Of a DNA stretch of 64,000 nt, positions 18,597-31,150 are shown one piece after another (position 1 is the first letter of the stretch; every line of letters starts with the position of its first letter). A program made the translations under genes and the position numbers. Below the pieces are notes generated by a model. That model was not told the DNA's origin. It was given only the letters and a program-made list of their open reading frames with translations, and did not search any database. Where the stretch lies: contig NZ_OU745390.1 in the NCBI RefSeq assembly GCF_916618955.1, forward strand, positions 3,906,001 to 3,970,000. Reading direction: 5' to 3'. This stretch comes from Pseudomonas sp. Marseille-Q3773. Lineage in GTDB: Bacteria > Pseudomonadota > Gammaproteobacteria > Pseudomonadales > Pseudomonadaceae.

Positions 18597-19589
18597 ATGA
18601 ACCTTCGTGCGCAGTTGATTCCCGAGCAATGCGAAGCACTGGCCGCCCTGTGCAAAGCCAGTGGCGACGCGTTGCGCCTGAATGTATTGCGCGTCCTGGC
18701 CAATGACTCGTTCGGCGTGCTGGAACTGGCACAGATCTTCGACGTCGGCCAGTCGGGCATGAGCCATCACCTGAAGGTGCTGGCCCAGGCCGAGCTGGTC
18801 GCCACCCGCCGCGAAGGCAACGCCATCTTCTATCGCCGTGCCCTGCCCGACAGCCTGCGCCTGGGCGGCCGCCTGCATGCGGCACTGCTCGAAGAGGTCG
18901 ACGACCTGGCCCTGCCAGCCGAGGTGCAGGCCCGCATTGCCCAGGTGCAGCAACGTCGCGCCGCCACCAGCCAGGATTTCTTCCAGCGTGTGGAAGAGAA
19001 GTTTCGCGCCCAGCAAGACCTGATCGCCGGCCTGCCGCAGTACCGCGAAAGCCTGCTGGCGCTGCTCGACAAGCTGAATTTCGACCCGGCCGCCAGTGCC
19101 CTGGAAGTCGGCCCCGGTGACGGCGGCTTCCTGCCGGACCTGGCCCGGCGCTTCGCCCGGGTCACCGCGCTGGACAACAGCCCGACCATGCTCGAACTGG
19201 CACGCCAGGTCTGCGAACGTGAGCGTCTGGGTAATGTAAACCTGCAGTTGGCCGATGCACTGGGTGCAACGGATGTGGAAGCCGACTGCGTTGTGCTGAA
19301 CATGGTCTTGCACCATTTCAGCGATCCGGCCCTGGCCCTGCGCCAGCTGGCCAAACGGGTGAAGGCAGGCGGCAGCCTGCTGGTCACCGAACTGTGCAGC
19401 CATGACCAGGGCTGGGCGCGGGAAGCCTGCGGCGACCTCTGGCTCGGGTTTGAACAGGACGACCTGGCCCGCTGGGCCACGGCAGCCGGGCTGGCCCCGG
19501 GGGACAGCCTGTACGTGGGCTTGCGTAACGGTTTCCAGATCCAGGTCCGCCATTTTCAGCGGACGGCTGGCGACATACACCATCGGTAA
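18597..19589 (+). CDS. sahR: ArsR-family regulator fused to a SAM-dependent methyltransferase domain (SahR type)
   Basis: A 330-residue two-domain protein. Residues about 10-90 form an ArsR winged helix (LAQIFDVGQSGMSHHLKVLAQAEL as recognition region). Residues about 160-320 form a class I methyltransferase domain with motif I ALEVGPGDGGF and a post-I acidic residue in VTALDNSPTM. The known SahR family (ArsR plus methyltransferase-like domain) senses S-adenosylhomocysteine and controls SAM-cycle genes in Proteobacteria. The gene lies 18 bases before metK, which supports that role. There is almost no ribosome site at ATG 18597. The symbol is given by family and context, not by a search. Confidence 0.8.
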   Translation: MNLRAQLIPEQCEALAALCKASGDALRLNVLRVLANDSFGVLELAQIFDVGQSGMSHHLKVLAQAELVATRREGNAIFYRRALPDSLRLGGRLHAALLEEVDDLALPAEVQARIAQVQQRRAATSQDFFQRVEEKFRAQQDLIAGLPQYRESLLALLDKLNFDPAASALEVGPGDGGFLPDLARRFARVTALDNSPTMLELARQVCERERLGNVNLQLADALGATDVEADCVVLNMVLHHFSDPALALRQLAKRVKAGGSLLVTELCSHDQGWAREACGDLWLGFEQDDLARWATAAGLAPGDSLYVGLRNGFQIQVRHFQRTAGDIHHR

Positions 19590-19607
19590 ATTTCAGGAAC
19601 CTTCGAG

Positions 19608-22645
<3,038 letters not shown>

Positions 22646-22776
22646 TTTTTTACCAATTTGCTTGCAGGGAAACTCCTCGAATCAAGCGGAAAGGCCCGAC
22701 AAGGGTTTCTAAATGAGCAAAACCAAGGCAGGATTTCCCCAACTTTTGCTGCCCCGCCCCGTCAAGGAGGCTTTTC

Positions 22777-23169
22777 ATGAAACGTATTTCGACCCTTTTC
22801 CTGCTCGCGACACTCGGCCTGGCTGCCGGCGCCGTACAGGCTGCCCAACCGGATGCCGGCCTGACCGGTTGCGCCGCCAAGCGCAGCGCCATCGAGAACC
22901 AGTTGAAGATTGCCCGTGACCAAGGCAACGCCGGGCAGGTCTCAGGGCTGGAAGAGGCGCTGCGTGGGGTCGACAACTGCACCGATGCCAGCCTGCGCAA
23001 GGAACGCGAGCAGAAAGTGCTCGAAGCTCGTCACGAGGTGGCACAGCGGGAAAAGGACCTGAAGAAGGCCGAGAAGAAAGGCGATTCCGAGAAGATCAAC
23101 AAGCGCAAGGACAAGCTGGCCGAATCGCGCAAGGAGCTGCAGGAAGCGGTGGAAGACCTGGACCGCTAA
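22777..23169 (+). CDS. DUF1090 periplasmic protein (YqjC-like)
   Basis: A 130-residue protein with a signal peptide (RISTLFLLATLGLAAGAVQA, cleavage after AQA). The mature protein has two Cys (TGCAAKRSA and DNCTDASL) and a long charged helix rich in Lys/Glu (REKDLKKAEKKGDSEKINKR), probably a coiled coil. This matches the DUF1090/YqjC family, for which no function is established. A perfect AAGGAGG lies 6 bases before the ATG, indicating strong translation. Confidence 0.85.
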   Translation: MKRISTLFLLATLGLAAGAVQAAQPDAGLTGCAAKRSAIENQLKIARDQGNAGQVSGLEEALRGVDNCTDASLRKEREQKVLEARHEVAQREKDLKKAEKKGDSEKINKRKDKLAESRKELQEAVEDLDR

Positions 23170-23187
23170 AGCCAGTGGCAACCGTGG

Positions 23188-23646
23188 TCAATGATTACGA
23201 AACTCGCTGTGACAGGCCTTGCACGCCGCTTCGACCTTGTCCATCGGCGCCTTCAGCCGGGCAGCGTCAAGTGGCTGACTGCGGGTAATATCGACCAGTT
23301 CGCCAGTGACCCCTTCCAGCTGCCGGGCCAGGTCATGAAAACGCGCCTGGCGCTCCCAGACCTCGGCGCGCGCACTGCTGTCGCCACTATCACGCGCCTG
23401 TGGAAAGTGCTGCCAGGGCAGGTGCGAAAGGTTGTCGAGCTTCAGCGCACCGTCGGCAAACTTCACCCCGTCGAACGGCAGCCGGCCACGCAGCATGCCG
23501 CCCAGGTCTTCGCTGGTCCTGAGCATGTCCTTGAAGATCACCTTGCGCTTGCCCAGCGGCGAGTTCGGGTCAACCCGCTCGCAACCACTCAAGGCACCAC
23601 CCAAGGCCACTGCTGCCAGCAGAACAACGGTCAATCGCTTCAACAT
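23188..23646 (-). CDS. Cytochrome c (c'-like) lipoprotein
   Basis: A 152-residue protein. The signal peptide ends in a lipobox (ALSGC), so it is likely anchored in the outer or inner membrane facing the periplasm. The only heme-attachment motif, CKACH, is at the C-terminus (AACKACHSEFRNH), the arrangement of cytochrome c' (four-helix bundle). ATG 23646 has GAAGTGAG upstream; GTG 23655 is an alternative that adds three residues. It converges on the DUF1090 gene and is divergent from mltA. The redox partner is unknown. Confidence 0.8.
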   Translation of the reverse strand: MLKRLTVVLLAAVALGGALSGCERVDPNSPLGKRKVIFKDMLRTSEDLGGMLRGRLPFDGVKFADGALKLDNLSHLPWQHFPQARDSGDSSARAEVWERQARFHDLARQLEGVTGELVDITRSQPLDAARLKAPMDKVEAACKACHSEFRNH

Positions 23647-23764
23647 CACGCTCACTTCGGCCTACGCAAATGGGCGGCCAGTATCGCCGCCCACGGGCCA
23701 AAGACCAATAGCCACATAAAAAACAAGGGCGAATATTCATCTTCGCCGCGACAGGAATACGCAC

Positions 23765-24916
23765 ATGAAATCAGCCCTGCGCCATCTGGCCTGGACGCTC
23801 CCGGTGCTGGCTCTGCTGGCCGGCTGCAACGGCGGCGAGAACGCCCGGCCCGAGCCACACGCCATCGCTACCTACGTCCCGACCACCTGGAAGGACCTGC
23901 CGGCTGTCAGTGACGAAGACCTGCTGGCCGGCTTCTATGCCTGGCGCAACGGCTGCGAGAAGCTCAAGCGCGACCCGGTGTGGGCCGCTACCTGCGAAGC
24001 CGCCGGCAGTGCCACGGCCAGCGCTGCCCAGGTGCGCACCTTCCTGGAGCAGAACCTGGAGGTATATGGCCTGCGTTCCGCCGAGAACAACGCCCATGGC
24101 CTGATCACCGGCTACTACGAACCGGTCTACCCCGGCAGCCTCAAGCCGTCGGCAAGCAACCATGTGCCGGTCTACGGCGTTCCCGATGACATGATCGTGG
24201 TCGACTTGGCCAGCGTGTACCCCGAGCTCAAGGGCAAACGCCTGCGTGGGCGCCTCGACGGGCGGGTGCTCAAGCCTTACGACACCGCCGAGGTCATCAA
24301 CCGCGACGGCGTCAAGGCGCCGGTGCTGGCCTGGCTGACCGACCCTATGGACCTGCAGTTCTTGCAGGTGCAGGGTTCCGGCAGGGTGCAACTGGAAGAC
24401 GGCCGCCAGCTGCGCCTGGGCTACGCCGACCAGAACGGTCATCCGTACCGGCCGATCGGGCGCTGGCTGGTGGAACAAGGCCAGCTGAAAAAGGAAGAAG
24501 TGAGCATGGGCGCCATCCACGCCTGGGCCCAGGCCAACCCGCAGCGTGTGCCGGAGCTGCTTGCCAGCAACCCCAGCTATGTATTCTTCAGCGCCCGCCC
24601 GGACAGCAACGAAGGCCCGCGCGGTTCGCTGAACGTACCGCTGACCGCCGGATACAGCGTAGCCATCGACCGCAAGGTGATTCCGCTGGGCAGTCTGCTG
24701 TGGCTGTCCACTACCCGCCCGGACGGCACCCCGGTAGTACGCCCGGTGGGCGCCCAGGATACCGGAGGGGCGATTACGGGCGAGGTGCGGGCCGACCTGT
24801 TCTGGGGCACCGGGCCGGAGGCCGGGGAACTGGCCGGAAACATGAAGCAGCAAGGGCAGATCTGGATGCTGTGGCCCAAGGGCAAGCCACTGCCTGAGGT
24901 GCCCAAGGCGCCCTGA
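23765..24916 (+). CDS. mltA: Membrane-bound lytic murein transglycosylase A
   Basis: A 383-residue lipoprotein (lipobox LLAGC). The MltA domain includes HGLITGYYEPVYPGS and MDLQFLQVQGSGRVQLEDG. The C-terminal 3D domain has VGAQDTGGAITGEVRADLFWG with the catalytic Asp pair. It cleaves the MurNAc-GlcNAc bond of peptidoglycan with formation of anhydromuropeptides, acting at the outer-membrane inner face. ATG 23765 has AGGA about 9 bases upstream. It is monocistronic: a REP pair follows. Confidence 0.95.
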   Translation: MKSALRHLAWTLPVLALLAGCNGGENARPEPHAIATYVPTTWKDLPAVSDEDLLAGFYAWRNGCEKLKRDPVWAATCEAAGSATASAAQVRTFLEQNLEVYGLRSAENNAHGLITGYYEPVYPGSLKPSASNHVPVYGVPDDMIVVDLASVYPELKGKRLRGRLDGRVLKPYDTAEVINRDGVKAPVLAWLTDPMDLQFLQVQGSGRVQLEDGRQLRLGYADQNGHPYRPIGRWLVEQGQLKKEEVSMGAIHAWAQANPQRVPELLASNPSYVFFSARPDSNEGPRGSLNVPLTAGYSVAIDRKVIPLGSLLWLSTTRPDGTPVVRPVGAQDTGGAITGEVRADLFWGTGPEAGELAGNMKQQGQIWMLWPKGKPLPEVPKAP

Positions 24917-24928
24917 AGGTCAAGCGAG

Positions 24929-25015
24929 CCCTGTGGGGTTTATCCGCGAGCAAGATACGCGGTGCAGTGGCACCGGCTTCGCCGTTGTTCGCGGCTGAAG
25001 CCGCCCCCCACAGGG
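24929..25015. repeat. Degenerate REP pair
   Basis: Two diverged inverted REP copies (ccctgtggggtttatccgcg and cggctgaagccgccccccac) between convergent mltA and the MAPEG gene. Confidence 0.65.
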
Positions 25016-25028
25016 ACGGCGGCAGTTC

Positions 25029-25415
25029 TCAGATGGAAACCACGAAAAACGCCACGATCATCGCCATCCCGGCAAACCACACCAGCGAGCGCAGCACGGC
25101 CCAGTCCGCCAGGTAGCAGATGATGTAAAGCAGGCGGCTGGTGATATACATCACCCCCAGCACATCCTGGGTTACCTGTTCGGCATTGCCGACGATATCG
25201 GCCACCAGCACCGCCGCGGCAAAGGCCGGAAAGGCTTCGTAACTGTTCTGCTGGGCGGCATGGGCGCGGCGTGGCAGGCCGGAAAGCGTATCCAGGAAAG
25301 CGCGCGGATCGTGGTTGTCTCTCAGGCCGAAACGGCCACTGCTCGCCTTGGCGATCAGCGCGCACAGCGGCGGCAGGATCAGCGCTATCAGAATGCACCA
25401 CAGGGCAACGGTCAT
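25029..25415 (-). CDS. MAPEG family membrane protein
   Basis: A 128-residue protein with four hydrophobic helices: the N-terminus (VALWCILIALILPPLCALIA), AFAAAVLVADIVG, VMYITSRLLYIICYLADW and the C-terminus (AMIVAFFVVSI). The conserved pattern HAAQQNSYEAFPAFAAAVL and SRLLYIICY matches bacterial MAPEG proteins (eicosanoid and glutathione metabolism superfamily). The physiological substrate in bacteria is unknown. It follows the EamA transporter gene by 28 bases and is probably co-transcribed with it. Confidence 0.85.
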   Translation of the reverse strand: MTVALWCILIALILPPLCALIAKASSGRFGLRDNHDPRAFLDTLSGLPRRAHAAQQNSYEAFPAFAAAVLVADIVGNAEQVTQDVLGVMYITSRLLYIICYLADWAVLRSLVWFAGMAMIVAFFVVSI

Positions 25416-25443
25416 AGGCAGGACTCCTTGTTCAGTCTTCGGG

Positions 25444-26277
25444 TCAAAGCTTCATTATCAACATGCCGGCCAACACCAGCCCGCAAGCTAGGAGTCTGGG
25501 CCCGCCAAAAGGTTCTTTGAGGTAGCGCATGCCCAGCAGTACCACCAGGATAACGCTCAATTCCCGCAGTGCTGCCGCCTCAGCCACCGACCCCAGGTGC
25601 ATCGCCCACAGCACCAGGGCGTAACTGAGCAGGACGCACAGCCCTACCACCAACCCCAGGCGCCACTGCAGGCGCCAGAACAACACGAACGGCGCACGTC
25701 GTGCCACGCAGGCCAGCAAGGGGAACGGCCAGGCGCTGAGCATGGTCAGCCACACCAGGTAGTCCCACGGCTTGCCCCAGAGGCGCACGGCCTGGCCATC
25801 GAACCAGGTGTAGCAGCCGATGCACAGGCCAATCAGGGCAACCACCGGCAGCATCGACCACGGCAGCCGGTCGCCGCCACCGCCCTGCCACAACAGGCAG
25901 GCCATGCCACAGGGGATCAGCAGGATGCCGATGATCTGCTGCTGGCTCAGCGACTCGCCGGCAAAGGCCAGGGTCAGTGCCAGCACCACCAAGGGCGACA
26001 ACCCGCGCATCAACGGATAGACCAGCCCCAGGTCGCCCACGCGATAGGCCTGGATCAGCAGGAAGCGGTACAGCTGCTCGGCCAGTGCCGATGCCAGCAA
26101 CCAGGGCCAGATATTGGCCGGCGGCACCTCGACGAAGGCCACCGCCAGTGCCGCGAAGGCTAGCGCCACGGTGTCCATGCTGGCGATCACCAGCAGGCGT
26201 TCACCGCTGAATTTGATCAGGGTATTCCAGGTTGCATGCAACAGGGCGGCGATCAGTACCAGGGAAGTTGCCAGCAC
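25444..26277 (-). CDS. DMT superfamily (EamA) transporter
   Basis: A 277-residue protein with about ten hydrophobic helices in two EamA repeats. The first includes LIAALLHATWNTLIKFSGE and the second ends in PFGGPRLLACGLVLAGMLIMKL. It is probably an inner-membrane metabolite exporter; the substrate is unknown. The start is GTG 26277 with AAGGA about 9 bases upstream. A frame to 26409 exists but adds no family-like residues and passes through a long hairpin. It is transcribed toward the MAPEG gene. Confidence 0.82.
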   Translation of the reverse strand: MLATSLVLIAALLHATWNTLIKFSGERLLVIASMDTVALAFAALAVAFVEVPPANIWPWLLASALAEQLYRFLLIQAYRVGDLGLVYPLMRGLSPLVVLALTLAFAGESLSQQQIIGILLIPCGMACLLWQGGGGDRLPWSMLPVVALIGLCIGCYTWFDGQAVRLWGKPWDYLVWLTMLSAWPFPLLACVARRAPFVLFWRLQWRLGLVVGLCVLLSYALVLWAMHLGSVAEAAALRELSVILVVLLGMRYLKEPFGGPRLLACGLVLAGMLIMKL

Positions 26278-26446
26278 ACCGTTGGGTCCTTGTGACGTTT
26301 TCGAGGGATGAATATATAGCGTTTGGGGGTCGGGTTGCCTGGAATGTGTTCGCCGATGGGGATTCAGCGCCAGTGAGATCGAGCGCCGCCCGCGCGGCCT
26401 CGATCTCACTGGCGCTAAAAATATCGTGACCTGCCCTCACCGCCAT
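26201..26446 (-). CDS. Candidate small ORF with strong ribosome site, overlaps EamA start
   Basis: An 81-residue frame (begins MAVRAGHDIFSASEIEAARA) preceded by GGAGGG at 7 bases, better than the site of the EamA gene. It overlaps the EamA start by 77 bases in another frame. Its residues about 11-28 are encoded by the long hairpin at 26366-26416. I recognise no domain. It could be a translated leader, a gene remnant, or chance. Confidence 0.25.
   Translation of the reverse strand: MAVRAGHDIFSASEIEAARAALDLTGAESPSANTFQATRPPNAIYSSLENVTRTQRCAGNFPGTDRRPVACNLEYPDQIQR
26366..26416. repeat. Long perfect hairpin between the EamA transporter and antiporter genes
   Basis: Arms 26366-26383 (agcgccagtgagatcgag) and 26399-26416 are exact 18-base reverse complements; the 15-base loop can itself pair over 5 bases (gccgc/gcggc). 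There is no T-run on either side, so it is not a classic terminator. It is the main content of the 26278-26589 intergenic stretch; a smaller palindrome (ctggaa/ttccag) lies near 26476-26490. Confidence 0.8.
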
Positions 26447-26589
26447 AATTGCACCCTCCAGCTGTAAACACCTGGAACGCTTCCAGCAATTCTGGTCAAA
26501 TCCTGTGCCCCGAAGCCCTCGCCAGATCATCAAAGAACTGCCCGAGCCATTCGGGTTATGACTTGGAAGCCACTGCTACAGGATTCGGG

Positions 26590-27825
26590 ATGCTTGAACT
26601 AGTTGCCGCGTTTATCTGCCTCACCACCCTCCTCACCTATGTGAATTACCGTTTCATCGGCCTGCCCCCCGCCATTGGCGTGATGGTTACGGCGCTGCTG
26701 TTCTCCCTGATGCTGCAGGGCCTGAGCCTGATCGGCTTTCCCGGCCTGGAAGCACGCGTCGAAGGGTTGATGAACCAGATCGACTTCAACGACTTGCTGA
26801 TGCACTGGATGCTTGCATTCCTGCTGTTCGCCGGCGCCTTGCACGTCAACCTCGCCGACCTGCGCAGCTACCGTTGGCCGATCGGCCTGCTGGCCACCAT
26901 CGGTGTGCTGATCGCCACCGTGGTCATCGGTTACCTGTCGCACTGGGTGTTCGCCCTGTTCGGCTGGCAGGTGCCACTGATCTACTGCCTGCTGTTCGGT
27001 GCCCTGATCTCGCCCACCGACCCGATCGCCGTGCTTGGCGCGCTGCGTACCGCGAATGCCTCCAAACCGTTGAAAACCACCATCGTCGGCGAGTCACTGT
27101 TCAATGACGGCACCGCCGTGGTGGTGTTCACCGTGTTGCTGGGCATCATCCAGCTGGGCGAAACGCCAAGCATGGCCGATACGGCCGTTCTGTTCGCCCG
27201 CGAGGCCATCGGCGGCGTAGTGTTCGGCGGGCTGATCGGCTACGCCACCTACCGCATGATCAAGAGTGTCGAACAATACCAGGTGGAAGTGATGCTGACC
27301 CTGGCGCTGGTCATCGGCGGCTCGGCGATGTGCTACGAGCTGCACGTTTCGGCGCCGATCGCCATGGTGGTGGCCGGGCTGATCATCGGTAACCTGGGGC
27401 GCAACCTGGCGATGAACGACATGACCCGTCGCTACATGGATGGCTTCTGGGAACTGATCGACGACATGCTCAACGCCCTGCTGTTCGCATTGATCGGCCT
27501 GGAACTGTTGCTGCTGCCATTCAACTGGATGCACCTGGCGGCCGGCAGCGTGCTGGCGCTGGCGGTGCTGCTGTCGCGGCTGCTGACCGTGGCCCCGGCA
27601 ATCGTGCTGCTGCGACGCTGGCGCCCGGTACCCAAAGGCACGGTGCGTGTGCTGACCTGGGGTGGCCTGCGCGGTGGGGTGTCGGTGGCCCTGGCTCTGT
27701 CGCTGCCACTGGGCGCGGAACGTGACCTGCTGCTGTCGATTACCTACATCGTGGTGCTGTCGTCGATCCTGGTGCAGGGGTTGAGCATCGGACGGGTGGT
27801 GCGCAAGGTCAGCGACCAGCCGTGA
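26590..27825 (+). CDS. Cation:proton antiporter (NhaP/CPA1 type)
   Basis: A 411-residue inner-membrane protein with about 12 hydrophobic helices. The transport core has CLLFGALISPTDPIAVLGALR (helix with the conserved Thr-Asp) and IVGESLFNDGTAVVVF (the Asn-Asp pair), typical of CPA1 Na+/H+ antiporters. Near the end, VLTWGGLRGGVSVALALSLP carries the conserved Arg. It exchanges Na+ (or K+) for H+. ATG 26590 with AGGA upstream is preferred; the longer frame from 26449 has no hydrophobic or family-like residues. A REP pair follows. Confidence 0.92.
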   Translation: MLELVAAFICLTTLLTYVNYRFIGLPPAIGVMVTALLFSLMLQGLSLIGFPGLEARVEGLMNQIDFNDLLMHWMLAFLLFAGALHVNLADLRSYRWPIGLLATIGVLIATVVIGYLSHWVFALFGWQVPLIYCLLFGALISPTDPIAVLGALRTANASKPLKTTIVGESLFNDGTAVVVFTVLLGIIQLGETPSMADTAVLFAREAIGGVVFGGLIGYATYRMIKSVEQYQVEVMLTLALVIGGSAMCYELHVSAPIAMVVAGLIIGNLGRNLAMNDMTRRYMDGFWELIDDMLNALLFALIGLELLLLPFNWMHLAAGSVLALAVLLSRLLTVAPAIVLLRRWRPVPKGTVRVLTWGGLRGGVSVALALSLPLGAERDLLLSITYIVVLSSILVQGLSIGRVVRKVSDQP

Positions 27826-27832
27826 GCAATAG

Positions 27833-27932
27833 TGCCGGCCTCTTCGCGGGTGAACCCGCTCCCACAGAATCTCCACTGCCTTTCGGGCAGTGAAAACCTT
27901 GTGGGAGCGGGTTTACCCGCGAAGAGGCCAGC
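27833..27932. repeat. REP pair
   Basis: Inverted copies (gccggcctcttcgcgggtga and gcgggtttacccgcgaagag) with a spacer near 30 bases, between the convergent antiporter and thioesterase genes. Confidence 0.9.
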
Positions 27933-27947
27933 ACCGACAACCGAGAT

Positions 27948-28349
27948 CTATTCGACTGCACTGTCCGGGAACTGGTCCTGAATGTACTTGATCTCGGTCC
28001 GCCCATGCGGCGCCGGCAACCCATCCTCGCCCAAGTTGACGAAGACCATCTTGTCGACCGTCAGAATGCTCTTGCGGGTGATCTTGTTGCGCACTTCGCA
28101 CTTGAGGGTGATCGAGGTACGGCCGAACTCGGTGGCTGTGATACCCAGCTCGATGATGTCGCCCTGGCGCGAGGCACTGACGAAGTTGATTTCCGATATG
28201 TACTTGGTCACCACGCGCTGGTTGCCCAGCTGGACGATGGCGTAGATCGCCGCCTCTTCGTCGATCCAGCGCAACAGGCTGCCACCGAACAGCGTGCCAT
28301 TAGGGTTGAGGTCTTCGGGTTTAACCCACTTGCGGGTGTGAAAGTTCAT
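27948..28349 (-). CDS. Acyl-CoA thioesterase (hotdog fold, YciA-like)
   Basis: A 133-residue hotdog protein. NPNGTLFGGSLLRWIDEEAAIYA carries the conserved Asn, the Gly-Gly turn and the catalytic-region Asp of hotdog thioesterases. INFVSASRQGDIIELGI is the following beta strand region. It hydrolyses acyl-CoA to free acid and CoA in the cytoplasm; chain-length preference is unknown. It is divergent from ahcY across a 295-base region that holds the ahcY promoter and riboswitch. Confidence 0.88.
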   Translation of the reverse strand: MNFHTRKWVKPEDLNPNGTLFGGSLLRWIDEEAAIYAIVQLGNQRVVTKYISEINFVSASRQGDIIELGITATEFGRTSITLKCEVRNKITRKSILTVDKMVFVNLGEDGLPAPHGRTEIKYIQDQFPDSAVE

Positions 28350-28416
28350 CTGTACTCCTGACCTGCTTGGCTACGGTGTAGCAATGATGGCAGAGCGGCC
28401 GGTGTCGCTCCATTGA

Positions 28417-30054
<1,638 letters not shown>

Positions 30055-30055
30055 G

Positions 30056-30199
30056 CGGCAAGTTTCAGGCGGCAGGCAGCTGCAGACCGCGCCGATGCCG
30101 TTTGAAGCCCAGGCTCAAACTTCTTGAACGATGCCCAAGCCAGATCGGCCATCACCGATCTGGCTTCTATTTGCAGCTTGCCGCTTGCAGCTGGCTGCT
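30056..30199. repeat. Inverted GCAGCTTGC/GCAAGC-type repeats between ahcY and metF
   Basis: A copy reading gcggcaagtttcaggcggca...gcagctgc starts at 30056 and a reverse-oriented copy (gcagcttgccgcttgcagct) lies near 30173-30193. They flank the hairpin at 30137-30166. This looks like an interspersed Pseudomonas repeat; its function is unknown. Confidence 0.5.
30137..30166 (+). terminator. Terminator-like hairpin between ahcY and metF
   Basis: Arms aagccagatcgg and ccgatctggctt are perfect 12-base complements around ccatca, followed by an imperfect T-rich run (ctattt). It may attenuate read-through into metF rather than end transcription fully. Confidence 0.65.
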
Positions 30200-30212
30200 A
30201 GAGGAACGTCCG

Positions 30213-31058
30213 ATGTCCCAGGAACGCCGCTACAGTTTCGAGTTCTTCCCGACCAAGACCGATGCCGGCCACGAAAAGCTGATGGGCGTCGCCCGCCAGT
30301 TGGCCGCCTACAATCCGGATTTCTTCTCCTGCACCTACGGTGCCGGTGGCTCGACCCGCGACCGCACGCTGAACACCGTGCTGCAGCTGGAAAGCGAAGT
30401 GAAGGTACCTGCCGCACCGCACCTGTCGTGCGTGGGCGACACCAAGGCCGAACTGCGCGGCCTGCTGGCCGAGTACAAGGCCGCAGGCATCAAGCGTATC
30501 GTCGCCCTGCGTGGCGACCTGCCATCGGGCATGGGCATGGCCAGTGGCGAATTGCGCTACGCCAGCGACCTGGTCGAGTTCATCCGCCAGGAAAGCGCTG
30601 ACCACTTCCACCTGGAAGTGGCCGCCTACCCCGAGATGCACCCACAGGCACGCAACTTCGAGGCCGACCTGGCCAATTTCGTGCACAAGGTCAAGGCCGG
30701 TGCCGACAGCGCCATCACCCAGTACTTCTTCAACGCCGACAGCTACTTCTATTTCGTCGAGCGTGCACAGAAACTGGGCGTGGATATCCCGGTGGTGCCC
30801 GGCATCATGCCGATCACCAACTACAGCAAGCTGGCACGCTTCTCCGACGCCTGTGGCGCCGAGATCCCGCGCTGGATCCGCAAGCAACTGGAAGCCTATG
30901 CCGACGACACCGCCAGCATCCAGGCCTTCGGCGAAGAAGTGATCACCCGCATGTGCGAACAACTGCTGCAAGGCGGTGCACCGGGCCTGCACTTCTATAC
31001 CTTGAACCAGGCCGAACCGAGCCTGGCCATCTGGAACAATCTGAAGCTGCCACGCTGA
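30213..31058 (+). CDS. metF: 5,10-methylenetetrahydrofolate reductase
   Basis: A 281-residue FAD enzyme that makes 5-methyl-THF for methionine synthesis. Landmarks: YSFEFFPTKTDAGHEKL (catalytic Glu region), SCTYGAGGSTRDRT, HLSCVGDTKAELRG, VALRGDLPSGMGM and a C-terminal GLHFYTLNQAEPS. ATG 30213 has AGAGGAA upstream; the frame from 30102 would start before a hairpin and is not used. Together with ahcY it recycles homocysteine to methionine. A terminator follows. Confidence 0.97.
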   Translation: MSQERRYSFEFFPTKTDAGHEKLMGVARQLAAYNPDFFSCTYGAGGSTRDRTLNTVLQLESEVKVPAAPHLSCVGDTKAELRGLLAEYKAAGIKRIVALRGDLPSGMGMASGELRYASDLVEFIRQESADHFHLEVAAYPEMHPQARNFEADLANFVHKVKAGADSAITQYFFNADSYFYFVERAQKLGVDIPVVPGIMPITNYSKLARFSDACGAEIPRWIRKQLEAYADDTASIQAFGEEVITRMCEQLLQGGAPGLHFYTLNQAEPSLAIWNNLKLPR

Positions 31059-31089
31059 AATTTTTTGCAAAATCTGTTTAAGATCCGAT

Positions 31090-31127
31090 TAAGGCTTTGG
31101 TCATAGACTAAAGCCTTATTCATTTTC
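31090..31127 (+). terminator. Terminator downstream of metF
   Basis: Arms aaggcttt (31091-31098) and aaagcctt (31110-31117), followed by a T-rich run (attcatttt). The surrounding sequence is AT-rich. Confidence 0.8.
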
Positions 31128-31150
31128 GGGTTACACAGGTCTTGCCTGCC

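Noticed and set aside
24940..25401. Alternative minus-strand frame of 153 residues in the MAPEG region
   Set aside because: It overlaps the MAPEG gene in another frame and has no hydrophobic pattern.
30056..30199. Possible CRISPR-like repeats between ahcY and metF
   Set aside because: Copies are few, inverted and degenerate, with no regular spacers and no cas genes.
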